A stretch of 64,000 bases of DNA, taken from contig CAJUQO010000002.1 of NCBI GenBank assembly GCA_910588295.1, forward strand, positions 1-64,000, written 5' to 3'. Positions 51,325 to 61,241 of the stretch are shown piece after piece. The notes beneath the pieces are model-generated. The model did not search any database. It was not told the DNA's origin and saw only the letters and a list, made by a program, of their open reading frames with translations. The translations under genes were made by a program, and so were the position numbers. The stretch comes from an uncultured Lachnospiraceae bacterium. GTDB lineage: Bacteria > Bacillota > Clostridia > Lachnospirales > Lachnospiraceae. Every line of letters begins with the position of its first letter. The stretch's first letter is position 1.

Positions 51325-52470
51325 TTAACTTTTGCCAGATAGCAAATACTCAGAAAAAGGAGTATACGGAATTTTCATATGTATATAGGAATTTATGATT
51401 TCTAACGCTCGCTTTTCCGAAATGTTTGAGTAACTATCTTCACGATCCATTCCAACAGTACTATAAAACCACGGATTATTTTCATCATAATATGCATCAT
51501 ATTTTAAAGCTTCAATTAATGATAAGGAATTACCATCAAAAGAGTAGTAATCATCGTAAGATATTAATGCACTATCTGAACCATGATTATGAATTTTATT
51601 ATTTTGGCACAAAAAATACATAGCGCGCTCTGCACTTTCATCAATTTTGACAACTTTCCCGCCAATTATGGTGTACATATCAAAAAATTCGCCATTATCG
51701 CTACCCGTTTGTTTAATTTTACCGATAAACAACTCAGGCGTACCATTTTTGTCCACATCAATAAATGCATATCCAAGATCTGAAGGATTATAATCCGTAT
51801 AGTATAATAAATAACATAATCTTTCATCAAATAATCGCTCCACATCCCAATGTTCTGAAATCGCTCTACAATATTTATTGAGTATATCTGTATATAATGC
51901 TTCTTTCGTATTCTTTTTCACAACAATAATTGTACACTTTGCCGTCTTTCCATTTGCCTTTGCCGATATCGTTGTTTTTCCAGTTTTTTTCGCCGTTACC
52001 TTACCTTTTGCATCCACTACGGCCACGGAAGGTTTACTGGATTTCCAGACAATCTTTGATGATTTTCCTTTTACCTTTGCAGAAAGGCGAATTGCTTTTT
52101 TCCCAGATATGTCAATTGTTGCCTTCGTTTTATTAAGTTTAATCGTAGGATTTTTAACCGTTATTTTACAGGTTGCCTTTACACCGTTGGCCCTTGCAGT
52201 AATCGTAGCTTTCCCCGCTTTCTTCCCTGTCACTTTTCCCTTAGAGGAAACAGACGCGATGGAAGAATTACTGGATTTCCATTTGATAGATTTTTTCTTT
52301 CCTTGGACTGATGCCACCAGTTTTACAGAACACTTTTTATAAATCGTTACACTATGCTTATTTAACTCAATTAAACTATGCGGATTAGATCCAGCAGCGT
52401 CTACATTCTTGCCCGTAAAAAACAGCAATGCAAAAAATAAACAAAACAAAAACAAGCTATTCTTTTTCAT
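51325..52470 (-). CDS. Secreted double-Big2 protein with acidic-loop C-terminal domain
   Basis: 381 aa. Signal peptide (MKKNSLFLFCLFFALLFFTG), two Big2 domains at about 30-110 and 110-195 ('IKWKSSNSSIASVSSKGKV', 'IVWKSSKPSVAVVDAKGKV'), then a 180-residue domain with 'FIDVDKNGTPELFIG', a D-x-D-x-N-G-x-x-E loop that could bind calcium. The same kind of loop is in 55486-56154. AAGGAG precedes the ATG at 52470. Extracellular or wall-bound; no function known. Confidence 0.75.
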   Translation of the reverse strand: MKKNSLFLFCLFFALLFFTGKNVDAAGSNPHSLIELNKHSVTIYKKCSVKLVASVQGKKKSIKWKSSNSSIASVSSKGKVTGKKAGKATITARANGVKATCKITVKNPTIKLNKTKATIDISGKKAIRLSAKVKGKSSKIVWKSSKPSVAVVDAKGKVTAKKTGKTTISAKANGKTAKCTIIVVKKNTKEALYTDILNKYCRAISEHWDVERLFDERLCYLLYYTDYNPSDLGYAFIDVDKNGTPELFIGKIKQTGSDNGEFFDMYTIIGGKVVKIDESAERAMYFLCQNNKIHNHGSDSALISYDDYYSFDGNSLSLIEALKYDAYYDENNPWFYSTVGMDREDSYSNISEKRALEIINSYIHMKIPYTPFSEYLLSGKS

Positions 52471-52614
52471 TTTTTCTCCTTGGCCTTTTTCCTTTAAAAG
52501 TCCACCTCCGCAAGCGATACACATTCAAGAATTTCCACTGCGCTTGTTCTGACTTTCCTGCGTGGTGGTGCACCAATGCGGCGCATGCAGGTTTACTTGT
52601 CAGTGCCTGCCCAA

Positions 52615-52675
52615 TGTGCATCCAGAATTCACGGAGTGCATAGTGTGAATGCACAGCAAAAATTCAGGATGCACA
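52615..52675. repeat. Long nested stem-loop
   Basis: Arms 52615-52629 and 52661-52675 pair in 14 of 15 bases (TGTGCATCCaGAATT), with an inner stem GTGCAT/ATGCAC (52636-52641, 52649-52654). On the plus strand it is followed by CTTTTT, but no plus-strand gene is there. The rest of 52471-52719 holds no recognisable gene. Confidence 0.5.
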
Positions 52676-52719
52676 CTTTTTCACTTATTTCATGGTCTAT
52701 TGACGGCAAAGAAATATAA

Positions 52720-55203
52720 TTATTTAATTATATTCTTTTTACTTAATCCCCTCTGACGAAGCAGCCTTTTATATGCATTCCGCTTATCCTTAGATACCCG
52801 GATAAGTGTCTTTTCGGGGATACCTCTGAAAGCTTTTTTATTGAGCCCTTTAGCATTTAGTTTCCTGGATTTAATTTCAAGCTTTTTCAACTTTTTACAT
52901 CCGGAAAATGTGTTTGCGCCGATCTTTGTCACCTTAGCGGGAATCGTCAAGCTTGTCAGTTTTGTGCAATTACTGAATGCATTTGCGCCTACAGTCACAA
53001 TATTTTTTCCCATGGTTACAGCGCCAAGATTTTTACAACCTGAAAACGCCTTTGTCCCGATTGCGGTTACATTACTCCCAATCACGACTTTCTTTATTCT
53101 CCGGTTATTTTTAAATGCACATTTAGAAATGGATGTCACACTGCATACTGTGCCGCCTTCTATTTTTATTGTGGCAGGAATTTTGATTACTGCCGCTTTA
53201 GGATTTGCGCTTTCCATGTATTCGACATAAATTGTACTGCCGTCCATGAAAATAATTTCGTATTCGTCTCCTGTTTTGGCATCTTCTACTACATCGCCAA
53301 CATGCAGGGTATGTGAATCTTCTCCATCCGTTTCTTCATCATCTATGTCCGAATCATTGTCCGCATCGCTAGGGGACGGATTCTCCGGTTTGCCTACAGT
53401 CTCTTCGCCTTCATCCGGCTCTTCGTCAAAATCTTCGTCGGAACTTTCCTCCTGCGACGGCGGCACAATCTCCTGCGCATCATCATTTGCTGACGGCTGT
53501 TCCTGTTTTCCAGGAGAAACCGTGGGGTTAGAAGGGTTATTCTTACCATAATCCACTGTAAACTCTATGCGTTTTGTAGCCACATGAAACGCGTAATTAT
53601 TGCACAATACCTGGGCCGTATATCTTCCCTCTCCCAACTCCGACGAATTTAACGAGAATGTATGGCCGGTAAAATCCTTATGTATGATTTCTTTTCCCTT
53701 GCTGTCATAGATCTGTGCAGTATAGTAATTCACTCCGCCATTTGCAGAGGCCAAAATTTTTATATTCTCATTTTTTCCATATTGAGTTTTGTCCATTGAA
53801 ATAGCAGGATTCGTCAACGGATTATCTATGGCAAAACTCACGCGTGATGTATCATAGTTCCCTGAATTATTCATTACCGTGAAGTAAGCTGAGTATTTTC
53901 CTCTACCTAGCTTTGATGCCGGTATCTTATATTTCCCGTCAAACGTCTGGGCTGTTATAGCCCGCTCCACCCCGTTTCTGTCAATCCCGATCCACTGGCT
54001 TTTGGAGCAATACACCAGTACGGACACTTCCACCTCGTCACTTAAAGTATAACTATTCCTCGAAGATGAAACCACTGCCCCCGGCTCAGGCCTGTCCACG
54101 ATCTTAAAATTCACTCTTCTTGTATCCACAGAACCAGACCCATTTGCAACACTAAAATATGCACTATACGAGCCTGCTCCAAGCCTGGAGGCCGCGATAT
54201 TATATGTAGAACCAGAATTTTCCGTGACCACCCTGCCTACGCCTTCCTTATCGATGCCGATAAATTGATATTTGGCGCATACAGTATCCACACTGATACT
54301 GACTGTATCGGTTAGATCGTACCACCAGTTGGATGTACGAATATCGCTGTAACCGGCAGGTCCAACAACGGAGAAGTCAATCCAACCGGAATCAACGCTC
54401 CCGGCATCATTGCAACAAGCGAAATGCGCCGTATAATGGCCTATGCCATGTGCGCTTGCATTAAAGGAGAATTTCCCTCCATCTACGCCCTGCCCGTATA
54501 TTAGTTTATCATCTTTAAACATGGACATATAATAGCCGGTGGCGCCATCTGCATGGGCGGTAATCTCAATCTGGTCTTTGAGATCATACCAATATTGATT
54601 TTTGGAAATCCGAGGATTGCTGGGAACGCCTTGCTGCGCCGACGGCGAATAGCCATAGGCACGGTACAGGGACATTGCCCGGTTGGAAACATCAAAATCG
54701 TGATAACTAATCGTATATCTTTTGATTGTATTTTTACCGTCACTATTACAGTCAAAGACTTCGATGCCGTTATCATTGACCGATACCAGGATCATAGAAT
54801 GGGGCCCCCTGCCGCGAGCCGTACTTCTCTGCACCTGTATGTAGTCTCCAGGCGCACCTTTTTTTAATAGTTCCCTTGCGCTGCTTTCATTAAGTCCACC
54901 CGGCTCGAGAATACCTATAGTCGCCGCATTGGGATTGGTTATTTTATAATTGGCGGATTCCGGATATGGGCCGATATACACACCGAAAATCTGCTTAAAA
55001 ATCCAATTAGCAAATCCTTTGCACTGGCTTCCCATATACATCTGCCCGGAGGTAGCTGTCCTGCCTACATACTGGTTCATGTAACTCTGTAATTTCCCCT
55101 GGACATCCGATTGGGAAATTGCGTAGGTTGGCGAATATATAATAAGCAAGGATAAAATTACTGCAAAGACCATCATGCACGCTTTTAGATATCTTTTTTT
55201 CAT
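52720..55203 (-). CDS. Secreted CHAP/NlpC-like protein with Ig-like repeats and LRR_5 tail
   Basis: 827 aa. Signal peptide (about 1-28). Residues about 30-185 look like a papain-fold amidase/CHAP domain, with Cys in 'GSQCKGFANWIFKQIFG' and His in 'RGPHSMILVSVNDNGIEVFDC'. Then four beta repeats of about 95 residues ('HYTAHFACCNDAGSVDSG', 'SYSAYFSVANGSGSVDT', 'KYSAYFTVMNNSGNYDT', 'RYTAQVLCNNYAFHVAT'), a Ser/Asp/Glu/Pro-rich spacer (about 580-645), and BspA-type LRR_5 repeats. AAGGAGG lies five bases before the ATG. Likely cuts peptidoglycan or peptides at the surface. Confidence 0.78.
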   Translation of the reverse strand: MKKRYLKACMMVFAVILSLLIIYSPTYAISQSDVQGKLQSYMNQYVGRTATSGQMYMGSQCKGFANWIFKQIFGVYIGPYPESANYKITNPNAATIGILEPGGLNESSARELLKKGAPGDYIQVQRSTARGRGPHSMILVSVNDNGIEVFDCNSDGKNTIKRYTISYHDFDVSNRAMSLYRAYGYSPSAQQGVPSNPRISKNQYWYDLKDQIEITAHADGATGYYMSMFKDDKLIYGQGVDGGKFSFNASAHGIGHYTAHFACCNDAGSVDSGWIDFSVVGPAGYSDIRTSNWWYDLTDTVSISVDTVCAKYQFIGIDKEGVGRVVTENSGSTYNIAASRLGAGSYSAYFSVANGSGSVDTRRVNFKIVDRPEPGAVVSSSRNSYTLSDEVEVSVLVYCSKSQWIGIDRNGVERAITAQTFDGKYKIPASKLGRGKYSAYFTVMNNSGNYDTSRVSFAIDNPLTNPAISMDKTQYGKNENIKILASANGGVNYYTAQIYDSKGKEIIHKDFTGHTFSLNSSELGEGRYTAQVLCNNYAFHVATKRIEFTVDYGKNNPSNPTVSPGKQEQPSANDDAQEIVPPSQEESSDEDFDEEPDEGEETVGKPENPSPSDADNDSDIDDEETDGEDSHTLHVGDVVEDAKTGDEYEIIFMDGSTIYVEYMESANPKAAVIKIPATIKIEGGTVCSVTSISKCAFKNNRRIKKVVIGSNVTAIGTKAFSGCKNLGAVTMGKNIVTVGANAFSNCTKLTSLTIPAKVTKIGANTFSGCKKLKKLEIKSRKLNAKGLNKKAFRGIPEKTLIRVSKDKRNAYKRLLRQRGLSKKNIIK

Positions 55204-55485
55204 AATTGCCTCCTTATCGTTCGTTGTGATTTTCAATCATTACATATTAAATCATGCCCAACGGAGTCCCCTCCTTTCATTCCATCTATAAGCCAGGATT
55301 ACCAACCCCTGGCAAGCATCGCGCCGCTCCTTCTACCCCCGATACCATCTGGCATCCAGTGGCTGGCTCAACGAAATTACTGTAAATTCCATTATAAAAG
55401 CATTACTTATAGATCGGAGCGACAACTTTTCGCACTCCTGAAACGCTTTCTCACGATCTTGCAACAAGTGTATCGGCCTGCTGAT

Positions 55486-56154
55486 TTAACGCTTCAATCC
55501 CTTTTTATTGGTCAGTTTATACATTTTAAAATTATTGTATTTTGTGGCGTTCTTAATATGTTTCCTATATATTTTGTTATAAACACTTCTTTTTTGGGAT
55601 ATAAGCTTTCCTTTTCCATTGTAAATAACCACTCCAGTGCTTCCGCCTGTCACCTCATTCATATCATCAATATAATATTGCATAGGGGCAGCTTTTCTGC
55701 CTACTTTATAGACTGACCATTCATAAATCCCCGATCCACCGGCGCCATGCCAATGTCCAGAAACAATGATTTCTTTCTTCTCCTTATTGATTTTTGCAAT
55801 ATCATAATATCCCAATGAAATGATTTTTTTATCATAAGTCAGCACTTCGGTAAGTCCCATTTCCGTAGAATAGAGAAACAACTCCGGTATACCATTTCTG
55901 TCCACGTCATAAGTGAAATAACGGTTGAATCTACACCCTTTACCAAAATACATTTTTAAGTAGGACAAATCATCATATTTTTCTACAAGGCTCGGTTTTC
56001 TCAAGATTTTGTTATATGCGCTTTTCCACTTGGGTGTAGCTGCCTGCACTTCTGTGGACAGCAACACGAATGCACCAGTAATCGCAAAAGCCAGTAGCAA
56101 TAACCAAAAACACATTTTTCCTCTACCTGCAAAAATCATGTTTTGTTTTTTCAT
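55486..56154 (-). CDS. Secreted protein with DxDxNG loop
   Basis: 222 aa. A basic start and a hydrophobic segment at about 14-38 ending 'VQAAT' form a signal peptide. The mature domain has 'YFTYDVDRNGIPELFLYS' and 'IYNGKGKLISQKR'. It resembles the C-terminal part of the protein at 51325. AAGGA precedes the ATG. Function unknown; the loop may bind calcium. Confidence 0.65.
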   Translation of the reverse strand: MKKQNMIFAGRGKMCFWLLLLAFAITGAFVLLSTEVQAATPKWKSAYNKILRKPSLVEKYDDLSYLKMYFGKGCRFNRYFTYDVDRNGIPELFLYSTEMGLTEVLTYDKKIISLGYYDIAKINKEKKEIIVSGHWHGAGGSGIYEWSVYKVGRKAAPMQYYIDDMNEVTGGSTGVVIYNGKGKLISQKRSVYNKIYRKHIKNATKYNNFKMYKLTNKKGLKR

Positions 56155-56254
56155 TCTTTTTTCCTTCTACCTTCAATACCTATATTAAACTGTATTCATG
56201 AGCCGTTTGCAGCAAACGCCTCTCTTTTGGTTTTTTACAATAAGCAACTTCCCA

Positions 56255-57127
56255 CTAACCAAAATACACTGCTCTGTTTTTTGCGGTATTCTTAATCAAT
56301 AGTTTCTTTATTTTTTTGTTTTTACTTGAATTAGCTGTTACTTTATTATAGTATCTCTGAAATTCTTTTTTGGTTATCCTCTTTCCTCCAATTTCATATC
56401 TGTCCTCACCAAACAAAGCCCTCATTTCTTCCCCTTGCAAAATAAAGGTAGATGCTATTTTCTTCGCAGACACTTTACCGCTCGTTTTATAAAAATAACG
56501 TTCAACCTCTCCATACCCACCGCCCATATAGCAAATAGCAAAGACCCCTGCCTCTGGTTCAATCTCACTTATCCAATCCTGGGAAGCAATTTTTTTTATT
56601 TTTCCATTTATGTATTGATATACTCTTATATTTCCTTCATAATGGGCCGCATCATCGCATGTCACAATCATAGTCGGTATTTTCCCTTTTCCCATATCTA
56701 AACAGATAAATTTGTAATCTGACTCCTTCCTTTTTCCCATTGACCCTCCCCACTTTTTAATTTTTCCTTGCAAAAACTTCTTAAACGCTTGCCGTGCTTT
56801 TTTGTTTGATGTATTAGGCTGTTTCACTTTCACCTTACATACATATGTTTTCTTTCCGACTTTTGCCTTAATTTTGGATGTACCAATCTTATTTGCAGTA
56901 ATCTTTCCATCCGACGAAACACTTACTATCTGAGGAAATTGTGAAGACCATCTAACCTTTGCTGTTGTATTCTTCACTGTCAAAACATATGTACTGTAAG
57001 GCATTAATGTTATTGTTTTCTTATTAATTGATACTTTGGATGCTGCTTGTAACGATATAGCTGATAAGGAAATCATCATAACTACGTACATAAAAAACAC
57101 TGAAATCTTCATATATGTTTTTTTCAT
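56255..57127 (-). CDS. Secreted Big2 protein with unknown C-terminal domain
   Basis: 290 aa. Signal peptide ending near 'LQAAS', a Big2 domain at about 30-105 ('VRWSSQFPQIVSVSSDGKI'), then a 180-residue domain with 'FICLDMGKGKIPTMIVTCDD', which lines up with the D-x-D-x-N-G loops of its neighbours but has lost most acidic residues. GAGGG precedes the ATG. Probably a diverged paralogue of the same family. Confidence 0.68.
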   Translation of the reverse strand: MKKTYMKISVFFMYVVMMISLSAISLQAASKVSINKKTITLMPYSTYVLTVKNTTAKVRWSSQFPQIVSVSSDGKITANKIGTSKIKAKVGKKTYVCKVKVKQPNTSNKKARQAFKKFLQGKIKKWGGSMGKRKESDYKFICLDMGKGKIPTMIVTCDDAAHYEGNIRVYQYINGKIKKIASQDWISEIEPEAGVFAICYMGGGYGEVERYFYKTSGKVSAKKIASTFILQGEEMRALFGEDRYEIGGKRITKKEFQRYYNKVTANSSKNKKIKKLLIKNTAKNRAVYFG

Positions 57128-57207
57128 TTTCTCACCCTCTCTACTTGCATATAATATCCTATCTTTTCATAATTTCTTATTCGTTTGTTATGGGTATCAC
57201 CCTTTTC

Positions 57208-58116
57208 CTACTCACGGTACTGACTGGCTGTCAGCGATTGGCTCTTTTTTGTTTTTATTACATAACGATAATAATCATCATAATAAGAATTCCCCCATTC
57301 CCTGATAATCTTGTAATAGACATATTTAGATGTCATCTTGCCGATACTGGTTGCCTGTATACTCTTCACTATGGTTTTCTTCCCTGTACCAGAGAGATTG
57401 CAGGAACGGATACGGAAAGTATTCATTATTTCATAACTATCATTGAGATACTCCGCATAATAGAGCTTTCCGCCCACAATCTGCACAGTATGATTTTTTC
57501 TCGTAATTCTAACTCTTTTTCCGCTTACACAATTATAGGTATATAAGTCCAACGGACTCACATCACCGGAATTAGGCGAAGCGATCAGATATTTTCCCTG
57601 TTGCATCCACACCTCGGCATCTTTCATCACACATCTAACCTTGTTTGTTTTTGTATCCAAACAGTAAGTATGCACAAGATCCCAAAATTCATCCGAGCAG
57701 CAGCTCATATATACTTTCCCCTTATACCAGGCTGCAAACACAGAAAAATTTCTCACTTTATTAAGATATTTTTTACCTTTCTTGTTGGTTCTGATCTGAT
57801 AAATATAATCTACTGTATGGCCTTCATCATCCATGCTCTTGGACTCTACATAATACACGGTTTTTCCATCAGAAAAACAATTGCGCATCTGCCGTCCTTT
57901 CGCGGCCTTTACCAGTACAGTCCCTTTTCCCTTTTTGGATTTTGAAATTCTGATTGTTTGCGAATCCGACCCAATCCAGATATAATAGCTTCCTATCTTC
58001 TTCTCCCTGCTACCATTTTCAAAACCTGCTGCCCAGACTTGGATAGGCGCTCCAAGTTTAAGAATCAAAGAAACAAAAAGCACCACTACAAAAATGTGTA
58101 ATCCATATTTTTTCAT
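57208..58116 (-). CDS. Secreted beta-propeller-like protein (DUF5050-like)
   Basis: 302 aa. Signal peptide ending near 'VWAAG'. The rest consists of short repeated beta segments of the type 'GKTVYYVES', 'GKVYMSCC', 'GGKLYYAEY' and 'KYVYYKI', as in DUF5050/WD-like extracellular propellers. Cysteines 'SCCSDEFWDLVHTYCLD' may form disulphides. AAAGGAAACGAGG precedes the ATG. Ligand unknown. Confidence 0.65.
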   Translation of the reverse strand: MKKYGLHIFVVVLFVSLILKLGAPIQVWAAGFENGSREKKIGSYYIWIGSDSQTIRISKSKKGKGTVLVKAAKGRQMRNCFSDGKTVYYVESKSMDDEGHTVDYIYQIRTNKKGKKYLNKVRNFSVFAAWYKGKVYMSCCSDEFWDLVHTYCLDTKTNKVRCVMKDAEVWMQQGKYLIASPNSGDVSPLDLYTYNCVSGKRVRITRKNHTVQIVGGKLYYAEYLNDSYEIMNTFRIRSCNLSGTGKKTIVKSIQATSIGKMTSKYVYYKIIREWGNSYYDDYYRYVIKTKKSQSLTASQYRE

Positions 58117-58275
58117 TCCTCGTTTCCTTTCCTACATAAATATTTTAGGCTTATTATAATTCTATTAGATTTATAAGTCAACAAATTATATCCTTGGGAT
58201 CAAATTTTCGCAACAAAAAACAGGGCATTTCTGTCCTGTTTTTCACTGCGTTAATTAACTAAAAGATAAACCTTT

Positions 58276-58602
58276 TCACACCTCCGCCATATCCACCAGC
58301 ACCCGAACCACTTTTAAGATCCGCTCCTTCTCCCGATCTGAAACCGCCCTCATACGGTCGTACAGTTCGCTGGCCTCCAGCTGAGCGGATACAGCCAGCT
58401 GATCAGAAAGCAGGAAATCCGCATTCACATCCAGCTCATTAGCAATTTTTATAAAGGTTTCCAGCTTAGGAGCCTTAACCCCCCGTTCAATGACGCTGAC
58501 ATGCTGTACACTCAAATTCAGCCGCTCCGCCAGCTGCTCCTGGGTATAGCCTTTTTGCTCTCTCGCTGCCTTGATCTTCTGCCCCATTGCTTTCAGCTCC
58601 AT
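58276..58602 (-). CDS. XRE-family transcriptional regulator
   Basis: 108 aa. HTH_3 domain 'MGQKIKAAREQKGYTQEQLA', then 'LNLSVQHVSVIERGVKAPKL', and a short helical C-terminus. The frame is open to 58662 but the family starts close to 'MELKAMG'; GGGGG lies four bases before the ATG at 58602. Upstream ACTACTTCCAGTAGAAC is a possible operator for autoregulation. Target genes are not evident. Confidence 0.88.
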   Translation of the reverse strand: MELKAMGQKIKAAREQKGYTQEQLAERLNLSVQHVSVIERGVKAPKLETFIKIANELDVNADFLLSDQLAVSAQLEASELYDRMRAVSDREKERILKVVRVLVDMAEV

Positions 58603-58722
58603 ACTACCCCCGTTTCTATAAACATCTAATAGTTCTACTGGAAGTAGTATAATTCTTTTCATTTGTCTTATACAGCATCCGTAAGGCTTACTCTAAATCT
58701 AACAGAAGTTAATTAAGTAAGC

Positions 58723-60477
58723 TTATATCATCCCGAAATCACGCAGCTCCTGGTGAAAGGCGCGATGCCGGGGATACTCGCCCCGATACGCCTCCATCAG
58801 CTTCGCTTTGCCCATCGGTTCGCCCCGGGACTCTTTCACCTCCCCCAGGGCGGCGATCCATGCGGCGCATTCGCCATAATAGTTCCTGCGGCCGCCGCCC
58901 ACGATACCCTCTGTCCGCAGACGCACCCAGTTTTCAAGCTTTTCCAGTATAGCTCCGGCTTCTTCCTCCGGCAAAACAGTGTTTTCACGCCATTTGCAAA
59001 AACACTCCCAGAATAATGCCTCATCCGTCACGGCGCTGTCACGGCCCGTTCCCCGGAGGTATTCCTCTGCTGAAAACCGGGCTGCGCCCATCGACCTCCT
59101 GCACATAGCCATACAGCCCGATGGAAGCGCTTCACCGGCATAAAGATACAGAAGCCACAGCGCCATACCCTCTTTCATAAAAGTAGCCGACCATCCCAAG
59201 GCATTTTTCTCATGCATGCCTTCCGCCAGCATCTGTTGGAATTTCCCGTCAAAAAACAGCAGGGTACAGTAGGTTCTATGGTCTATACTGTTCTTTCTAA
59301 TCGTTTCCGGATAGCCGAAACCATTACCGCCCTGCCCCGCATGGGTATATACATTTGTGTAAACAGTTTCCGCCGCGCTCTGATACTTTTTACGGTTCCC
59401 GCATTCCAGAATCAGGCGGAGATAATTCGTCACGCTGCTGTCGGAGCGAAAGGCCTCCAGCCAACACTCCTCCGCACTGTCTCTCTCCCCCAGTTCCAGG
59501 GCAAAGGAGGCTGCCAAAAGCGCTGCCCGGCTCCTCACCGTAAATTCCGGCCGAATCCGCTCCATGGCCTCCCGGCCATAGCCCCACCCCTCCCGGGGCT
59601 GTCCGGCAGTCCGGCACCGCTCCAGCACCTGCACGTACAGCCCCGGATGCAGATCTGTATATTTCCCTGCGGCATCCGGCAGAATTTCCGGATCGTCTGT
59701 CAGGGCAATTGCCTCACGCAGATATTTTTCGCTGGGCCCGCCGTCCTGCCGCCCCAGATAGTCGATCCACGATGCCAGAAATTCCGGAAAACGGTTCAGC
59801 TCCCTGGGGCTTTGCTGCATCAACGTCTCCAGAGAAACCTCATCACAGGACGCATTCAGCAGCATTTGGTACAGCGCTTCCGGTCTCTCTTCCGGCTTTG
59901 TCCCCCAATAGACGACCAGGAGCGCTTCCGTCACAAATTTCTTGTAATCAAGCGTAAGGATATTGTTGATCGCCAGATCATGCAGAGAGAGGGCAGCGCC
60001 GCCATATTCCCCGTCGGTTTCTGCCTCAAGAACCATCAGGAACTCCGCCAGCTCTGCACTTTCTTCATACCATTCATTATCCGCACAGGTATGTACCAGG
60101 CTGCATCCCTCCGCAACGATCTCCCCGATTCCCTCCGGGTCTTCATAATAGAACTCCTCCTCACTGCTGTTATACCAGTCATCATACTCCTCATTGTACA
60201 GTTCCGTCAGCGTAAGTTCCCCACTGTCGATCTGCTTCAGCTGTTCTATAATTTCACCGATCTTCCTTATAGTCTGTTCCTTATTATTTTTTTCCTGCTG
60301 CCGGACATAATCACTGCCCGCCTTCTTTTCCGCAAAAACAGACAGACGTTCTAAAAAATCTTCCCTATTATACTCCGGCACACTGCGCGCATAGTCATGC
60401 AGGAAAGCCGCCAGTTTTTCTGCCGGCATCCCCATGGCCAGTTTATCCGCTTTTTTCACAAATTCTGTAAGATTCAT
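58723..60477 (-). CDS. Large helical-repeat protein of unknown function
   Basis: 584 aa. Rich in paired helices like an alpha-solenoid ('SWIDYLGRQDGGPSEKYLRE', 'FALELGERDSAEECWLEAF'), with acidic clusters near residue 115 ('YNEEYDDWYNSSEEEFYYED'). Not recognised. The ATG at 60477 overlaps the fic stop as ATGA, which decides the start over the upstream 60597; translation is coupled to fic. This suggests a partner of, or target for, the Fic enzyme. Confidence 0.7.
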   Translation of the reverse strand: MNLTEFVKKADKLAMGMPAEKLAAFLHDYARSVPEYNREDFLERLSVFAEKKAGSDYVRQQEKNNKEQTIRKIGEIIEQLKQIDSGELTLTELYNEEYDDWYNSSEEEFYYEDPEGIGEIVAEGCSLVHTCADNEWYEESAELAEFLMVLEAETDGEYGGAALSLHDLAINNILTLDYKKFVTEALLVVYWGTKPEERPEALYQMLLNASCDEVSLETLMQQSPRELNRFPEFLASWIDYLGRQDGGPSEKYLREAIALTDDPEILPDAAGKYTDLHPGLYVQVLERCRTAGQPREGWGYGREAMERIRPEFTVRSRAALLAASFALELGERDSAEECWLEAFRSDSSVTNYLRLILECGNRKKYQSAAETVYTNVYTHAGQGGNGFGYPETIRKNSIDHRTYCTLLFFDGKFQQMLAEGMHEKNALGWSATFMKEGMALWLLYLYAGEALPSGCMAMCRRSMGAARFSAEEYLRGTGRDSAVTDEALFWECFCKWRENTVLPEEEAGAILEKLENWVRLRTEGIVGGGRRNYYGECAAWIAALGEVKESRGEPMGKAKLMEAYRGEYPRHRAFHQELRDFGMI

Positions 60478-61238
60478 CTTTCGCGCCTTTCCCCGCACTT
60501 TCTCTTTTCCGCCCGGGCTGTCTGCTTCTCCCAGGTTTTCCCCGTCTGCCCTTTCAAGAACTCCCGCAACGGTTCCAGATCCTGCCGGACATCCCACGCT
60601 TCCAGCGCCGCGTAATATCCCTTACGGTCTTCCTCATGAATAATAACCGGCGGATGATCGTGCAGAACCAGGAAATAATTCATTGCCAGCCGTCCCACGC
60701 GGCCGTTGCCATCTGCAAACGGATGGATATTTTCAAACTTGGCATGAAAATATGCCGCCGCAGTCAGGGCACTCCTGTTTTCCACTTCCTGAAGTTCCAA
60801 AAGCAATTCGGAAATCTCCTCCGGCGCCGCACCGATCTCCTCTTTTCCTGTCACAAAATCATGATGCTTATACTCTCCGGGGCGCTCGCCCAACTGCCAC
60901 CGGCGCGTATCATAGGTATTCTGGGTCAAAAGCATTTGCAGTTCTCTGATCAATGATTCATCCAACGAATGTTTTTCCTGAAATGCCGTCAAAAATCTCT
61001 CGTTTGCTTCTTTCGCGTTCCGGATCTCAAACAACGTCCGCAGATCTCCGGTGTAACCGGTCACTCCGTCGTGTTCAAAAATCTCCCGGGTATCATGGTA
61101 TGTGATATTCTCATTCTCAATCTTGCCGGAATGATAAGCAAACAGGGTACTATGGCTGTTCAATGCCTCCGCCAGCTCGGCGTCTGTCTGTATCCCTTTC
61201 TCTCGCCACAGCCTAACGGCTTTTTCATAGTCTGTCAT
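60474..61238 (-). CDS. Fic-domain protein (probable AMP transferase)
   Basis: 254 aa. The Fic motif 'IHPFADGNGRVGRLAMNYF' near residue 170 is complete: catalytic His and the GNGR phosphate loop. An N-terminal 'AYHSGKIENENI' contains the inhibitory S-x3-E-N helix, making this a class II, self-inhibited Fic enzyme. Most Fic proteins transfer AMP to a Ser, Thr or Tyr of a target. GAGGTG precedes the ATG, 3 bases after the DUF262 stop. Target unknown. Confidence 0.93.
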   Translation of the reverse strand: MTDYEKAVRLWREKGIQTDAELAEALNSHSTLFAYHSGKIENENITYHDTREIFEHDGVTGYTGDLRTLFEIRNAKEANERFLTAFQEKHSLDESLIRELQMLLTQNTYDTRRWQLGERPGEYKHHDFVTGKEEIGAAPEEISELLLELQEVENRSALTAAAYFHAKFENIHPFADGNGRVGRLAMNYFLVLHDHPPVIIHEEDRKGYYAALEAWDVRQDLEPLREFLKGQTGKTWEKQTARAEKRKCGERRER

Positions 61239-61241
61239 AAC

